A stretch of DNA of 64,000 nt from Mytilus edulis (Eukaryota > Mollusca > Bivalvia > Mytilida > Mytilidae), in assembly GCF_963676685.1 (NCBI RefSeq), contig NC_092348.1, positions 15,660,867 through 15,724,866 on the forward strand. The letters run 5' to 3'. Under the pieces are notes generated by a model. The model searched no databases, had not been told where the DNA came from, and saw only the letters and a program-made list of their open reading frames with translations. A program made the translations under genes and the position numbers. This document shows positions 33,785-47,800 of this stretch, one piece after another (positions within the stretch are counted from its first letter, which is position 1; each line of letters starts with the position of its first letter).

Positions 33785-33865
33785 ATTGGTCAAAAGTGTG
33801 CTATTAACCAATCAGCGCTGTCCTTTGAAAAGAAGTTTAGGAACATTTTCAATATGGCGGAAATA
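33785..33865 (+). promoter_or_regulatory. Candidate TBC1D32 core promoter
   Basis: It contains an inverted CCAAT box (ATTGG at 33785-33789), a good NF-Y-type box AACCAATCAGCG (CCAAT at 33808-33812), and a YY1-like AATATGGCGG at 33851-33860, which often sits just after a start site. It lies 1.8 kb before the first coding exon, which itself begins at a splice acceptor, so a non-coding first exon is expected about here. GTAAAC from 33865 could be its donor. Confidence 0.4.
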
Positions 33866-35656
33866 GTAAACAATATTTATTTTCCATTTAAAATTGACAA
33901 TTTTATACTTATCAGACTGTTTTAATATGCATCAACTGATTGATTATTTTTACACTCACTTGCAAAGTAGTATTAGGATTTTGTTAGCAGGGAAAAACTT
34001 CTCATTAGTCTATTACTAGCTGTCTCATGAACCACCATGACCATGTTATGCCTTAGCACATTAGTACCCTTTGGCTTTGCATGCATGTTCATAAAATGGA
34101 CCTCATACACATTAACTGATAAAAAGACCGAACCTTATCCCCTTGAAAATGTCTTATGAGAGGGGGTATGAGGGGTCCTGATCCTTAAAATCATGAAATC
34201 CTGAGGTCCTAAATTTAAATAAATTTAAATCCTGTCATCCTGAAATTCGAAAAGAGAATTACTGGATCCCGAAAGGGTCAATCCAGAAATCCTGAGCTTA
34301 AAAACACCCGATCCCGTAGTCCGGATTAAGGTCCTTCCCCCTTCATGAAGCACAAGTAGAATATATAACTAAAACAAACAATTTAATCAGTCATGTCAGT
34401 AGGTCTTTTAGATAAAAATATTTTATTTCCTAATCATAGGGCTCATAACAAGCATGTAATCACATAAACAGATAAAGTAAAAATAAAAAGCCTTTCTTTC
34501 CCACTCGCATACACTCACACATACAACTATCGTTCTGATTAAGGATGATTGATCTAACAGTACAACATGTAAATGAAAAATAAAATACATGTACAGACAC
34601 AAATGTATTTTTATTTTTTATTTATGAGGAGAGTCAGTTGCCTACATTGTATCTTTTCACCACCGAACACTAAAAAACACCCCAATTTGTTTTTTGTCTT
34701 CTATTGTTATAAATGTGACCTAAATATCATATTTAAGTTATTAACAAGTCATAAGATTAAAAGACCAAATATCTACATTGAACAGAAAAGTAGTCTATAA
34801 GACCACTCTGTAAACTGTCAAGGACAACTCACAATTTTTTCCCCCTATTTCCAAGGCTGATCACTACCTTTTTGGTACACAAAATATAGTGCATTGATCA
34901 TAACATTCTATAAATTCTACCCATGAACATTTCCAGAAGAGTATCGATGTAATATATGCTCAGATATTCAAGGCACAAAATGATGTTACACATGACAAGA
35001 AATTTACATAACTTTTGCAAGGTGCAGGAATCTAATATCTGTTTTAGAAATATGAATGATGTCATGCATTGTTAAAGTCATCATTTGTCCAGACTGTTAA
35101 ATCCACTACACCCAATGCTTTATAAAATGCAATATTCATCTTTACTTCCCCCTGATAAATTGAAGTAATCTTTACCATTCAGTGCTTACATGCACTTTAT
35201 TTAATATTACTGTTTTTCTTTGTGGTTGGTGGTATTTTGAGTGTTCAGTGGTAAGACCCACCCCAATTTAATACCAAGATTTATTGAGCCAATAATATTA
35301 AGTAAAACAAACATATCCTCATCTCATGGGTTTTCGTGTATATATATTGAAGTCATAATTTCCATTACAAAGTATGCATAGTATCTATTCTAAATATTCA
35401 ATTGACATACTCAAACATATATATGATCTGACCATTCATGTTCATTTGAACATTCTGTTCCTTTAGAAAAGATAAAAATCTAGTGTATCAAATATTTAAT
35501 GAATAAAAATTTTAGACAACATTATTTGTTTACAAAAAATAGGACTTTCCTCTCTTGGTACATCACATATTTTTCATATTACTGCTCTATCATTTAAATT
35601 GATCAATATAAATTATTGAAACTCTTATTCAATAAATATATTATTTGTTTTTCCAG
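33866..35656. other. Probable 5' intron of TBC1D32
   Basis: No coding exon. A degenerate tract of short ATCCTGA-type repeats lies at 34150-34355 (ATCCTTAAAATCATGAAATC, CCTGAAATTCGAAA, GGATCCCGAAAGGG). The rest is AT-rich, and short ORFs such as 34573-34800 are unsupported. Confidence 0.5.
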
Positions 35657-35829
35657 AGTAGACACAGTATTTAGATAATGTCGTGGAAAGGTTTGGAGGG
35701 TGAAGATTTGGTCCAGAATCTGAGACAACTGGTCATTAGTTTCGAACCTCAGATAAGAGAAGCTGGGACTGTTGACCAATCAGAAGAAGCTTTGTATCAT
35801 CTAGAGGAAAATGATGAACATTTCCATAG
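35657..35829 (+). CDS. TBC1D32: TBC1D32 exon 1 (first coding) with 21 nt of 5' UTR
   Basis: Acceptor TTTGTTTTTCCAG to 35656; ATG at 35678; donor GTCAGA from 35830. Codes residues 1-50 ([18 protein letters not shown]...) and leaves two bases. An in-frame ORF running on to 36055 is intron read-through. Confidence 0.92.
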
Positions 35830-38800
35830 GTCAGATATGATTTTTGTAATTTCTAAAACATTGATCATGTTGACTTTTGTACCATCATTTACTTTATTAA
35901 CATACACTAATGGCAATGGTGGCAGAAAGTGGGTGGTTATACCTGATCCTTATTGTAAAACTTTTGTGATCTATCTTTACACATCAGCAAAATATTTCAT
36001 GAAACATTTTTTTTTGTATAATTCTTGTACAAAATACTCCCAGCTAGAGTATTAAATCTTATATTTTCTCTTCAATAGAGCAAGACGTAATACCTGTTTT
36101 ACATTTTCTATATGAATATATACAAATTATTCAACATTGTTGTTTTTAACAGTGTGTTATATATACCAGATACAAATGTTTATAAATTTCATAAATAAGT
36201 GTAAGATGGATTCATTTGATATAATCAAGGCTGATTATACATGTAATATAAAGCAAAATATTTCTGGTCTCTTATAATTTCTTTGTGTTAGCATTTTTTA
36301 CAACAAACTCCAGGAAAAAATGTACTATATAATACTCCCAATAAAAATAAGTTTACAATTAATTTCAATGAAACCATGGAATACATACAGAATATTGGTA
36401 ATGTTATTTGTATATAAAAAAGAATTAAATAGAAATTGGTTAGAATAAAGGCAAAATCATACATTTACTGTGAATTTTTTAAGTTCTTAAACCTATGTCA
36501 TGAAAAAATTGCAGTTATTTTTGTTATATTGGAAACAGTAAAAACATTATGAATGTACTTTTTTTTATTATTAATTAACTTTTTATACATTTCACTTAAT
36601 TTTATTTGGTTTTGAGAAGAAATATATTTTCTAAATAGAGATATGGTGCATCAGTTTTGATCTTGTAATTTATTTTACAGGCATGAATTTGTGAAAGTGT
36701 TAAGAAGAAAAATAGAAGACATTATTGGTCCATTGGCAGAAGAAGAGATAGAAAGATTCGAGTCTAGTATACATGATTCCAATGGACAAGAGACACTCAT
36801 CAACAAAATTACAGATAAAATACTTCACTCAAGACAGTATGTAATAAACTCAATAGTCTGACACAAACAAAGAAATTTGAAATATTAAATTTTTTATGAG
36901 AAGGTTTGATGTTGCTATTAATGAAAACTGACCCCTCTTTTGGTCATCAACAAATTTAACCCCCTTTTATGACTTTGAATTCAACTTAATCTTTACTATA
37001 ATTGTATTCTGTACAAATTTTTAAGGATTTGATATCATATTTTTAGCTGTTTTAGATGCATGTGTATAGCTTTAAGTTGATGAGAGGTTAAGTAACAATA
37101 TATTGGTAAAAAAAAAAAAAAAAAGAGAATAAAAATACAAAAACAAAAAACAAAACAATATGTTTGTACCAAAGCTGTCATGAAGTAATTAAATTTTACA
37201 AATAGGTGAAGTTGCCCTTTTATTTTGACATCCTGGAATAGGGTATAAAATATGTGAGAGCCCTAATATTAGAGGGAAAACAGCTTTAAGCATCACCGAA
37301 AAATATTGCAATATGCTGTCAGAATATGACTTAGTTGGAAGTTGGAACACTGTTAAATTCATTTTATAATCAAACCATTAGTTTTTGATAAAATTTATTT
37401 GGAAAAGTGTCACATCATTAAGTTTGAATAAAAAAACAATGATAGTTAGAACTTTTGGTAAAATCTCCTGCTTCTCTTTTTTTCCAGTTATAATGACTTG
37501 TCAAAAAAGTTAAGAGGTAATGTTCAGGGTGCTGTTGATGAGCTGATAAGGAACTTTGATGCTGAGTTTGGCGGTAATAGCCATCATGAGACCTCAGATC
37601 ATCCAATACGGAGGTCTTACATGAGTGATGAAGATGATGAATCTTGTGGCAGTTCTTTTGGTCAGGTAATATATGTTTTTTTTTTTCTGAATTTATCTCA
37701 TGGTCTTAAAATAAAGTTAGCAATTTAAATAGACCATTGAACACCTATGTTAAAAAAGTCTTTGGTGAAAACTGCCAATTTGAAAACTTGTTAATGTATC
37801 AGCCCATTTAAATTGAAGGCAAAGGGGAAAGATTAAATAGGTAAAATAGTCATTTTTGGGGACCTTTATAGCTTACTCAGTGTTCCAGCTAGGCCGTTTT
37901 CAGAGGGCGCGGCGCCCGCCCTTTTCCGAGTGGCGCCCTGTGCCCTTTTTACAGTTTCCAGGGCGCCCTGCCTTTTTTAAGATCGATTGCATATTAATTT
38001 GCGTATTGATATGATACGCTAATTACTAAATTTTACCTGGGGAAAAGTTTATGACTTTGTTTACGACCCCAAGCTAATCAATGGTTACAACTGGTGTCAT
38101 AATCTGTTGTTATAGGTAATCCGTTTATCGGATGGGTCATTAATGATCATCAACATTAATTCGTTCAAATAGAATCGGTCAGTCGGCAATTATCTTTGAA
38201 AAAATGTGCATACAACAACTTGGGCACTGCGATGTTTACCGTAGTTTCATGGAGGAAACGTAATGACAGAAAGTCGAAAAACCTTAATAAACTCGTTGAA
38301 GACATTGTTTTACTTGTTTTCTGTAAAATAAACAGAAAATTCAGACGTATTTGTCATTGACTGCCTTCATATTTGATACGAAAATAACAAATCGGCCGCC
38401 ATATTGTGATCATATTTACATCATATTTACGTACTGTTTATAATCCTCCAAAGAAGGAGCACACCCGAATAAAGAAAGATAACTCAATCTGAATTTTTTC
38501 CTAGCATTGAGTAACCCATTTACATATTCTAAAATATGTCTCCATACTTCTTGCTTAAGAATATATATGTTTAGGTATTTATTTTGAGTTATGGGAAAAG
38601 TTAAAGAGGGTCTTAGTAGCAGTGTTGGTAGGGTGCCTTGGTCATCTTTTTCTGTATTCTTTATTTTTGATACTATTTTTCACTGTTGCTTTATTTCCTA
38701 AAATTGTGAATTTACTGAGCACAGCTGTTTTGTGCTGTATTGCCATCAAGCACTGCAGGGGTAGAAAGGTGAAACTGGTAAAATGTGGTAGCCCATAGAA

Positions 38801-41800
38801 ACAGTATGAAACAGGTCTCCTTTTAAAACATACTGCATATAAAGTTCAACTGTGCCAAGCAATGATAAAAAAACTTGTGTGACAAGCTGCTTGACAAGTT
38901 TTTCAGCCTTAAAAGTAGAAAGATAGAGTTCTATATGGGCTAATGATGTTGTTCTTGTATAACCTGTGATTCAACAAATAAACACAAATGTTTGATTAAC
39001 ATCTTTTATTAAAATATGCCCTTTTCATATTATCATATCGCGTGTTAAATGCCCTTTTTCAGGACTGGCACCCTGCCCTTTTGAAAACCTAGCTGGAACA
39101 CTGTTACTGTTAGGTGTGAGCCAAGGCTCTGGTGTAGTGGTCAGTGCATCAGACTACTAACACAAAGGTTCCTGGTTCGATTCCCGTTTGGGATGAAAAT
39201 TTCAGGAACTCAATTTTCGGCTCTCCCTTGACACCATTTGCGAGTATAGTCTTGAGGAAACGATGATAGTCCGTCAGAAGGGGTAAATGGCTGACCCGTG
39301 TTAAGAGAGAGCCATATCTCTTGCACGTTAAAGACACCCTTTTAGATTTCGAAAAAAGAGTAGGCTAATGCCGCTACAAGGCAGCACTCGCACCCGCAAA
39401 GTGGAAAGGGATTAATATAAGTTGCAAAACTTGTTTCCCAATCCACTATAAATAAATATGTTTAAACTAAGGCTCTGTATTTGAAGGCCATACTTTGACT
39501 TTTAATGGTTAACTCTTACAAATTGTAACTTGGATGGAGAGTTGTCTCATTGGCACTCATTCCACATCTTCTTATATCTAAGTAAGAATAAACTAACCAC
39601 ATTATCAAATTATTGACTTGTAGTGTTAATAAACTTATTTGTATGATATAACTTATTATTTGATATTTTCTAGGGTATGTTTTTCAACAACCATGAAATA
39701 ATGCAGCAAGTTGCAGAGAAGATGAGTCGCCACAGAGATAATGTGGTAAGATTCTAGGCACCTTTAGGAATAAATTAATATTTTAAACATCACTTCTGAT
39801 TTCTGTAATACAAAGTTTAATTTACCAATATGCAAGTATTCTTATTTCTGAATATGCATAAGCATCAAGTTCATTATTTAAGAAATGTTGCTATTTTGGC
39901 ATTATGTTTTGGAAAGATTTATAAATACATAAGGCCAGAATTTTTTTATTATCTGTTTAACGAGATCCGCCGACTCCACCTTTCCCGATTTTAGAATAAA
40001 AATAAAAGTAGTGCTTCTTACTTTTATTATTATTTTTCCCGCCGACTGTTACGAAATCCTCAGAAAAAAATAAAATGTGTTGTTCACGATACTAGCTTTC
40101 AGTCAATTTCGTTATCGGTTTAATTTTTACCAAGTCAATGAAACAGCAATTTTCATTTGAAAGTAAAGAAATTCAAGGCATAAACGATATATTTTCTTTT
40201 AAAAGATTTTTAAGCTGGTGGCATGCTTTTCATACTTGTTACACGAGAGCGTACATCAAATCATTCTAACTTTCGGCAAAATCAGTTATTACTTCATCAG
40301 AACTTGATGAAATTAGCCTCAAGTAAACTTGTCATCCATGTATTGCATTAGAAACGTCATATTCCTTTCCAAATAGCGTATCAAACATCTTTTATTTTTG
40401 TAAATTTTTCTTCGTCCGACATTTAAATTTGTAGAACTACGGATCGGAATCGGGATTTCATCGGAAACGGACCCGCTATGACCGAAATCCGGATTCTTGC
40501 GATAATGACTACAGACGCATGAATGGCACTGCTGACAGACAAAAATTGATCCCAAAAGGGAAAATTACGCATTCCACACGCATTAACATACTTTTGGTTA
40601 GATCTTCTTGATTAATGTATATATTTCCATGCATAAGCATTGTTTCAATTTATAGGTTAAAGTTGCTTAACTCTGGAACTATTACACCAGAGACATTTAC
40701 ATGTGTATATATATGTCTATGCATACACTAATGTAAGAGGTTCCTGACTGGGTTACTGGTATATACATATATAGTGTATATGCAGCGAGGTTGATATATT
40801 TGAGTGGTGCCATGGATCTATATTAGTGGAAATACAGAATCAAAACATATGTTTATGTTTATATTAATAGAAGGGTTAACCAGAGACATATATAAACTAT
40901 ATGTATTTATATTTCTCTGTTCTCATTTCATTGTTCTTGTATTTTGATAAATTCTAAATTCTAAAAAAAAAAGAAAAAAAGTCACTTTTAATGGTTTTAT
41001 TTTTATTTTTAGTGTCGACTGGACCAATTTTGCACTTTTTTTTTTTTTTTATTTCGCCCCCTCGACCCTAATTTTTTACAAATTTTCTCGTTAAACAGAT
41101 AAAATAAAAAGTCTGGCCTAATGGACAAATAAAGCAGTGGAAAAAATATTCCTTGTTGCACTTTCTAGGGATTTTTAATTTACAATCCTATCATTGATGT
41201 ATGATTAATAAACGTATTAATGTAAATTCAGAATTTATTGAGAAAAATGTTACAGGGTTATAATTGCAATAATTTAAACTCGCATTTTGAAATTTTAAAT
41301 ATGAATTAAACAGGAACTTTTGCAATGTCACAAAAATTAAAATCGCATTTTAGTCTAAAATGATCAATTTGCAATAACAAATGCACGCAATAGTTTCTAA
41401 GTTTACAGTATTTGATTTCATTATATTTAAATGTTAACTGACTTTAATTTTAGGTACGAGTAGAAGCATTGCAGACTCTGAATCAGAACTTACCAGCAGA
41501 CTTTATCAGCAGTGATCATTGGCCAACAATGAAACGTCACCTCATAGATGCTCTTGATGAATCTAATGTACAAATAATGGTACGTGCATTAAACTAGATA
41601 CAAACAATATTGTACACATTAATAAGAAACAAAAAGGATTAAGAGATTATTTTAATTAATCTTGCAAATCTCTTTACCTGAAATATATTAACTTGAGAAA
41701 TTACATTTTTTTGGATGTATTTAAGTTATTTACTCGTAATAGTAAAGAGATACATCATTCTAATGCATTTATATCTAACTTTTTATGCCCCATTTATGGG

Positions 41801-44800
41801 CATTATGTTTTCTGGTCTGTGCGTCCGTCCGTCCGTCTGTTCGTTCGTTCGTCCGTTCGTCCGTTCGTCCGTCTGTCCCGCTTCAGGTTAAAGTTTTTGG
41901 TCGAGGTAGTTTTTGATAAAGTTGAAGTCTAATCAACTTGAAACTTAGTATATATGTTCTGTATGATATGATCTTTCTAATTTTAATTCCAAATTAGAGA
42001 TTTAACCCCATTTTCACGGTCCACTGAACATAGAAAATGATAGTGTGGATGGGGCATCGGTGTACTGGGGACACATTCTTGTTTCAGTTTGCAGTTCATT
42101 TCAGCATGAAACTGCTGTCTCTTGAAATTAAATAATATATTAGAAAAAGTTAGACTTTAGATGTCATTAAAATTGTTAAAATAAAGACTATGGATAAAAT
42201 TGATTTGTTTGTAAAGACTGAAGAAATTATATATTTTGCTACTAAAATGCATTCATATGTGAATAATTCAGGATTGGTTATAAAAAATAAGAATATTGTA
42301 GGACTTGAATTTGACATTTCAAAACTACTGGTAATATGTTAGTTATTTATACATTGTTTTGATTTCAGCATTTGAGTACCAAATTTATAACAAGAGCTTT
42401 CACCAACACATCACCACAGACAAGAGAAGTGTATACATTATTAGGTTGGTATTAGCAATTCATCAATAATTTAATGAAGTCAAGTTAAGGGGAAGTAATA
42501 CAGTTTTGGTCACAATTTTTTTAGGATTCGTCAAATAACAAATTTGTAATCAAGCTTGATGTGAAGTTATTACTAGGTTAATTTAAAATTATTTGGTATT
42601 TCCCTACATGATTATTTTACTGTTTTGTTAACTGCACTGTAGAAAGCTTTTGAATAGGAATAATGAACTAAATTAAAGATTAACTGGCTTACTGAGTTCA
42701 ATTCGCGGCACAAAAATAGCCTAATATAAAGTAAGATTATAAGTGATATTTCCCTTTTATTTTGTGCATCTTAAAAAGATTTCAGCACTGGAACAGTATG
42801 ATGAAATAAACATTGGAAATTTCCTATACATATAATAGCAATTGTATTTGTTTTAACAGTTGAATACTTGATTTCCCAGTTCAATGCAAAGAAGGGAAAC
42901 AACATACCAAATATAAAGAGTGGATTAGACTTCACCAATCCTGAAAATGTCAAATTAATGAAAGCTGTAAGTTTTTTAGGCAAAAAATAATTGTAAAATG
43001 ATTTTATGTCTTTGGTATAAATTGTGATACATCTTTCTATATATCTAATCAATGCAGTACAGGCATAGATTTGAAGCTATTACAAATAAAGTGAATTTGA
43101 TAAAAAATTAACAAAACCGAAATATGGACCTTGAAATTAAAGAATAATGAAATGAGATGAAATAGAATTATGTGCATCTAATTCTGTTGTTATAAATTAC
43201 AATTTAAACTACTGTGGATTCAATATTTTTCAAGAGCTACAAATTTTTGTGGATTTTGTGGGAAAAGATAAATCATGAATTTGAATGTTCAACGAAATAC
43301 AAATTTTTTATAAATTAGTATGCAGACTATAGCAAAAAATGCAAAATCAAATATCCATGAAATTTTTTTTTTTTCTGAAACCATGTAAATTGGTACCAAA
43401 TGAGTATCACTGATAATGAACCCACTGTAACAAGCCAAAAACACTTATACAGAATATGCAGATGTTCCCACTTATAATTTTATCTTGGTGACTAAAACAT
43501 ATTACACAAAAGACTATTCATAAATCTTCTCTGAAATACCTTTAGTGAAGAAAAAATGATAGCAAACATAAGTTATAAATAGAATAAATGAAGATGAAAA
43601 AATAATTGTTTGATACTGTTGCTTAAAACTAAAGCCTTATTAGTTATTTTGATTTTTGAACACAATGATTGCCAACTACTTAAAAGCTTTAAATTAAATA
43701 TTTAATATTATTGAAAAAAGTCATTTCTAATTCCTTTATTATGCCCCACCTACGATAGTAGAGGGGCATTATGTTTTCTGGTCTGTGGTTCTGTTCGTCC
43801 GTCCAGGTTAAAGTTTTTGGTCAAGGTAGTTTTTGATGAAGCTGAAGTCCAATCAACTTGAAACTTAGTACACTTGTTGCTTATGAGATGATCTTTCTAA
43901 TTTTTAAGCCAAATTAGACTTTTGACCCCAATTTGACGGTCCACTGAATATAGAAAATGAAAATGGGAGTTTCAGGTTAAAGTTTTTGGTCAAGGTAGTT
44001 TTTGATGAAGCTGAAGTCCAATCAACTTGAAACTTAGTACACTTGTTGCTTATGATATGATCTTTCTAATTTTAATGCCAAATTAGATAATTACCCAATT
44101 TCACGGTCCATGGAACATGGAAAAGGATAGTGCGAGTGGGGCATCTATGTACTTTGGACACATTCTTGTTTTCAATTTATTTTTGAACTGAAGGTAACAT
44201 AGATAATTTGACAAAGCATTTTATTTAGATGTATGCATTAGTAAAAAACAAGAAGATTATGTATAACTTTTTATTATATTTCAGTTCCGTTTATTGAATG
44301 AGTTCCAACAAGAAACCATAAACTATTGGATAAGATATCCTGACAGGTTAGTAAATACATATAGAATATTGGCATTTTTGTTTTTGATGCTGATTTTTTT
44401 CAGCAAGAATATCAAGCAAGCATGCCAGGGCGAACTGATATTCCAGCTGATGGAGTCAGTATCGAAAAATAAAATGCCACTAAATGTTTAATCAGCAATT
44501 TGTGTTAACTGAATGTTTTTTTGGTTGAGAATATGAAGAATAATAAAATAGTTAGTATATCTACTTTAATTTGTACAAAATGCTTATATAGCTTGTATGG
44601 CTGTATGAATGAATTAACATGCACTGCATTGATAATTGGATGTGGGTGGACTTCAGTACATGATGTTTTTACACTGATAAATGACGTCATTGCCTAATAT
44701 TTTCAAGATTTTGAAAATACGAAACAGAGAAAAGTAAAACATTATATGATAAACTTCTTTCTATATAATAATCAGTAGCAGATATGAATATTTCTTTTTA

Positions 44801-47800
44801 AATTCTTGATCTCCATAATGATAAACATATATAATTATTTTTTAGATATTTGGAAGAGATAATTGAGAGTACATTAACTTTATATGCCATTAATCAGAGT
44901 GGGAGCCAAGGTGGATCTTCACTACAGTTATCACCAGTACATTTTATAGCATTAATAGATCCAAAGGCACAGTGGTTTATCAAATGGATGGTATGTAGTA
45001 TTAATATTTTTTTAAATCCCTCTATTTTTTAATTGGAAAAAAGAAATGCTCATTAATTATTATACTGTCTATTAAATTTTTTGTCACTTTTGCTTTTGAA
45101 GCTTTGTTAAACCTCACATTTTGGTTCAGGGAGATAACTCTTTAAATCAGTTATATTTTAGAAAAGTTCATTTTCATTTATAGAATATATTTATGCAAAT
45201 GGTTGACACAAACATACAGATGATTTAAAGAGTTATATCCCTCAACCTAGGTCTATCTCCTTAATTTAGTGTTCACTAAAGTCTTGAGAAATCTTCAATA
45301 AATTATTGCAGTAAATACAATCTACAAACATATTATTTGCATGTTAAAACCGGGAAGTTTGACACTCCTACCTAGGACTCTACTCAGTATTCAGAAGAAG
45401 AAAAAAACCCTGAGGTTTATATGAAGAACACATACTGTAATGTTGTGAATACCAGCAGATGTGGGATACATGTCAGTGATACAGCAACCAAACAACAGAA
45501 TAAACCTACATTTAAAAGTAATCATAGTCTCCAAGGACGGGCAAGCATCTATGCTGTAAATCTAGCTATAAAGAAGTAATCATAGTCTCCAAGGACGGGC
45601 AGGCATCTATACTGTAAAGCTAGCTATAAAGAAGTAATCATAGTCTCCAAGGACGGGCAGGCATCTATACTGTAAAGCTAGCTATAAAGAAGTAATCATA
45701 GTCTCCAAGGACGGGCAGGCATCTATACTGTAAAGCTAGCTATAAAGAAGTAATCATAGTCTCCAAGGACGGGCAGGCATCTATACTGTAAAGCTAGCTA
45801 TAAAGAAGTAATCATAGTCTCCAAGGACGGGCAGGCATCTATACTGTAAAGCTAGCTATAAAGAAGTCTAAACAAGAACCCAAAAAACTGATAGGGGTGT
45901 AAAAAAAATCAGCCACCACTGTTAAGTGTTAAAATAACCAAATGTTTTACATATATAACTATAGACAACTACTAGATAATACATATAAACATATTGAAAT
46001 ATCAAAATTTATTTCTTCAGTACATGTTTGTATATTAGTTGTTGATTTTTTTTATACATATTTGTTTATAAACAAACTGTATCCATAGTAAAAACTGTAT
46101 ATTTTTTAGCATGGAAACTACAGTAGACAATGTCTTCTTCGAATGTTAGAGAAATACAGACCAATAGTAAGTATTATCAAACACAAACTCATTGAGCAGA
46201 GTAATGTGTATTTACCAACTTCTCATATCTTTTGAGTCAATCAAACTGACTCCAAGCGAGGAAAAGGTATTTTTTTAAAGCATTATATTTATTTTTCTTT
46301 ACATTCTGTCTTTGTAAGTTCAATTATAAAACAGAAAACCAAGCTATAATATGTTGTCTTGCATAAAATAGAAAACCAAAGATATCATAGTTTATCTTGT
46401 ATAGAACAGATAACCTAAGATATTATAGTTTATCTTGTATAAAACAAAGAAACAAAGATATCATATTCTATCTTGAATAAAACAAAAAACCAAAGTTATT
46501 ATAGTTTATCTTGTATAAAGCGCCCAACCAAGATAGTATATTTTGTCTTGTTTAAAACAGAAAACCAAGCCATGATTATTAATCATACAAGCACATATAT
46601 TTCATACCATCTATACATTTCATGTGATAATCCCTTGTCTATTTGACAATGAAACATGGATTAATTAGAGTCAGATGCCAATTTTAGATTGGAGTTAATC
46701 ACCAATTATTTCTAATTTCTTAAGGAGTTATCCTGGTGACTTGCAAGAACCTGTGGTAATATTTTAAAAATTTATATCAAAAGATTAAAATATAATGTCA
46801 GATTGTCATTGAGATTGTATGTTTCAGGTAACTAATGCCATACGACATTGCCTAGAGTTCTCACTACATAGAAAACATTCAGCTGACTTAACAGATAGAT
46901 CTGAAGCCAGGGCAATAGGTTAGTATAAGCCAACAGGTCGAGGTTCATATGGTCAAGGTTCATTTGACACGCTTAGTTGATTTACCAGCAGAGCTATAAC
47001 TTTTTTGTGAGTCAGCTGGTCGAGGGTTCATATAGTCAATGGTCATTTGACAAGCTAAGCTGACTTAAAGATAGACCTGAAGCAATAGCATTGAAGTCAA
47101 CAGGTCATATTTCATATTGTCAATAGTCATTTGGCAATTTATTGATGAGCTTCAATTAAGCTACCACAGTTGAATTTTTAATTTAAATATGTTTGTTTTG
47201 ACAATAAGCATATTGTGTTTTACTGAAAATGTTTTCTTATGTACAATATTGGTGATTTTTTTTGTTCAATATTTGTGATTTCTTCTGTACAATATTTGTG
47301 ATTTTTTTGTACAATATTTGTGATTTCTTTTGTACAATATTTGTGTTTCTTTTGTACAATATTTGTGTTTCTTTTGTACAATATTTGTGATTTCTTTTGT
47401 ACAATATTTGTGTTTCTTTTGTACAATATTTGTGTTTCTTTTGTACAATATTTGTGATTTTTTTTGTACAATATTTGTGATTTCTTTTGTACAATAATTT
47501 CTTTTGTACAATATTTGTGTTTCTTTTGTACAATATTTGTGTTTCTTTTGTACAATATTTTTGATTTCTTTTGTACAATACTTGTGATAATTATTTCCAG
47601 ATAACTTGTACAATACTTGTGATAATTATTTCCAGATAACAGAAGAAGTTACTATACAGAAGCTGAGCTTGAGTATGCCTTCTTTGTTCATTCTGCCTTT
47701 ATGCTTGGTAGGATGATGTGTTTTGTGAATGGAAGAAGATTTTTCCCTATCAAATTAAAGGAAGCAGATGGTAAGACATGTATGAGGGTCGTAATGGGGT

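Noticed and set aside
35678..36055. 125-codon single-exon reading from the TBC1D32 ATG
   Set aside because: After codon 50 the sequence is intron; a good donor and the family-matching exon 2 show the real path.
39128..39200. tRNA gene
   Set aside because: A and B boxes are present but the cloverleaf is incomplete and a SINE body follows.
47220..47613. Three overlapping Lys/Tyr-rich minus ORFs
   Set aside because: All come from the 23-bp minisatellite in intron 11.
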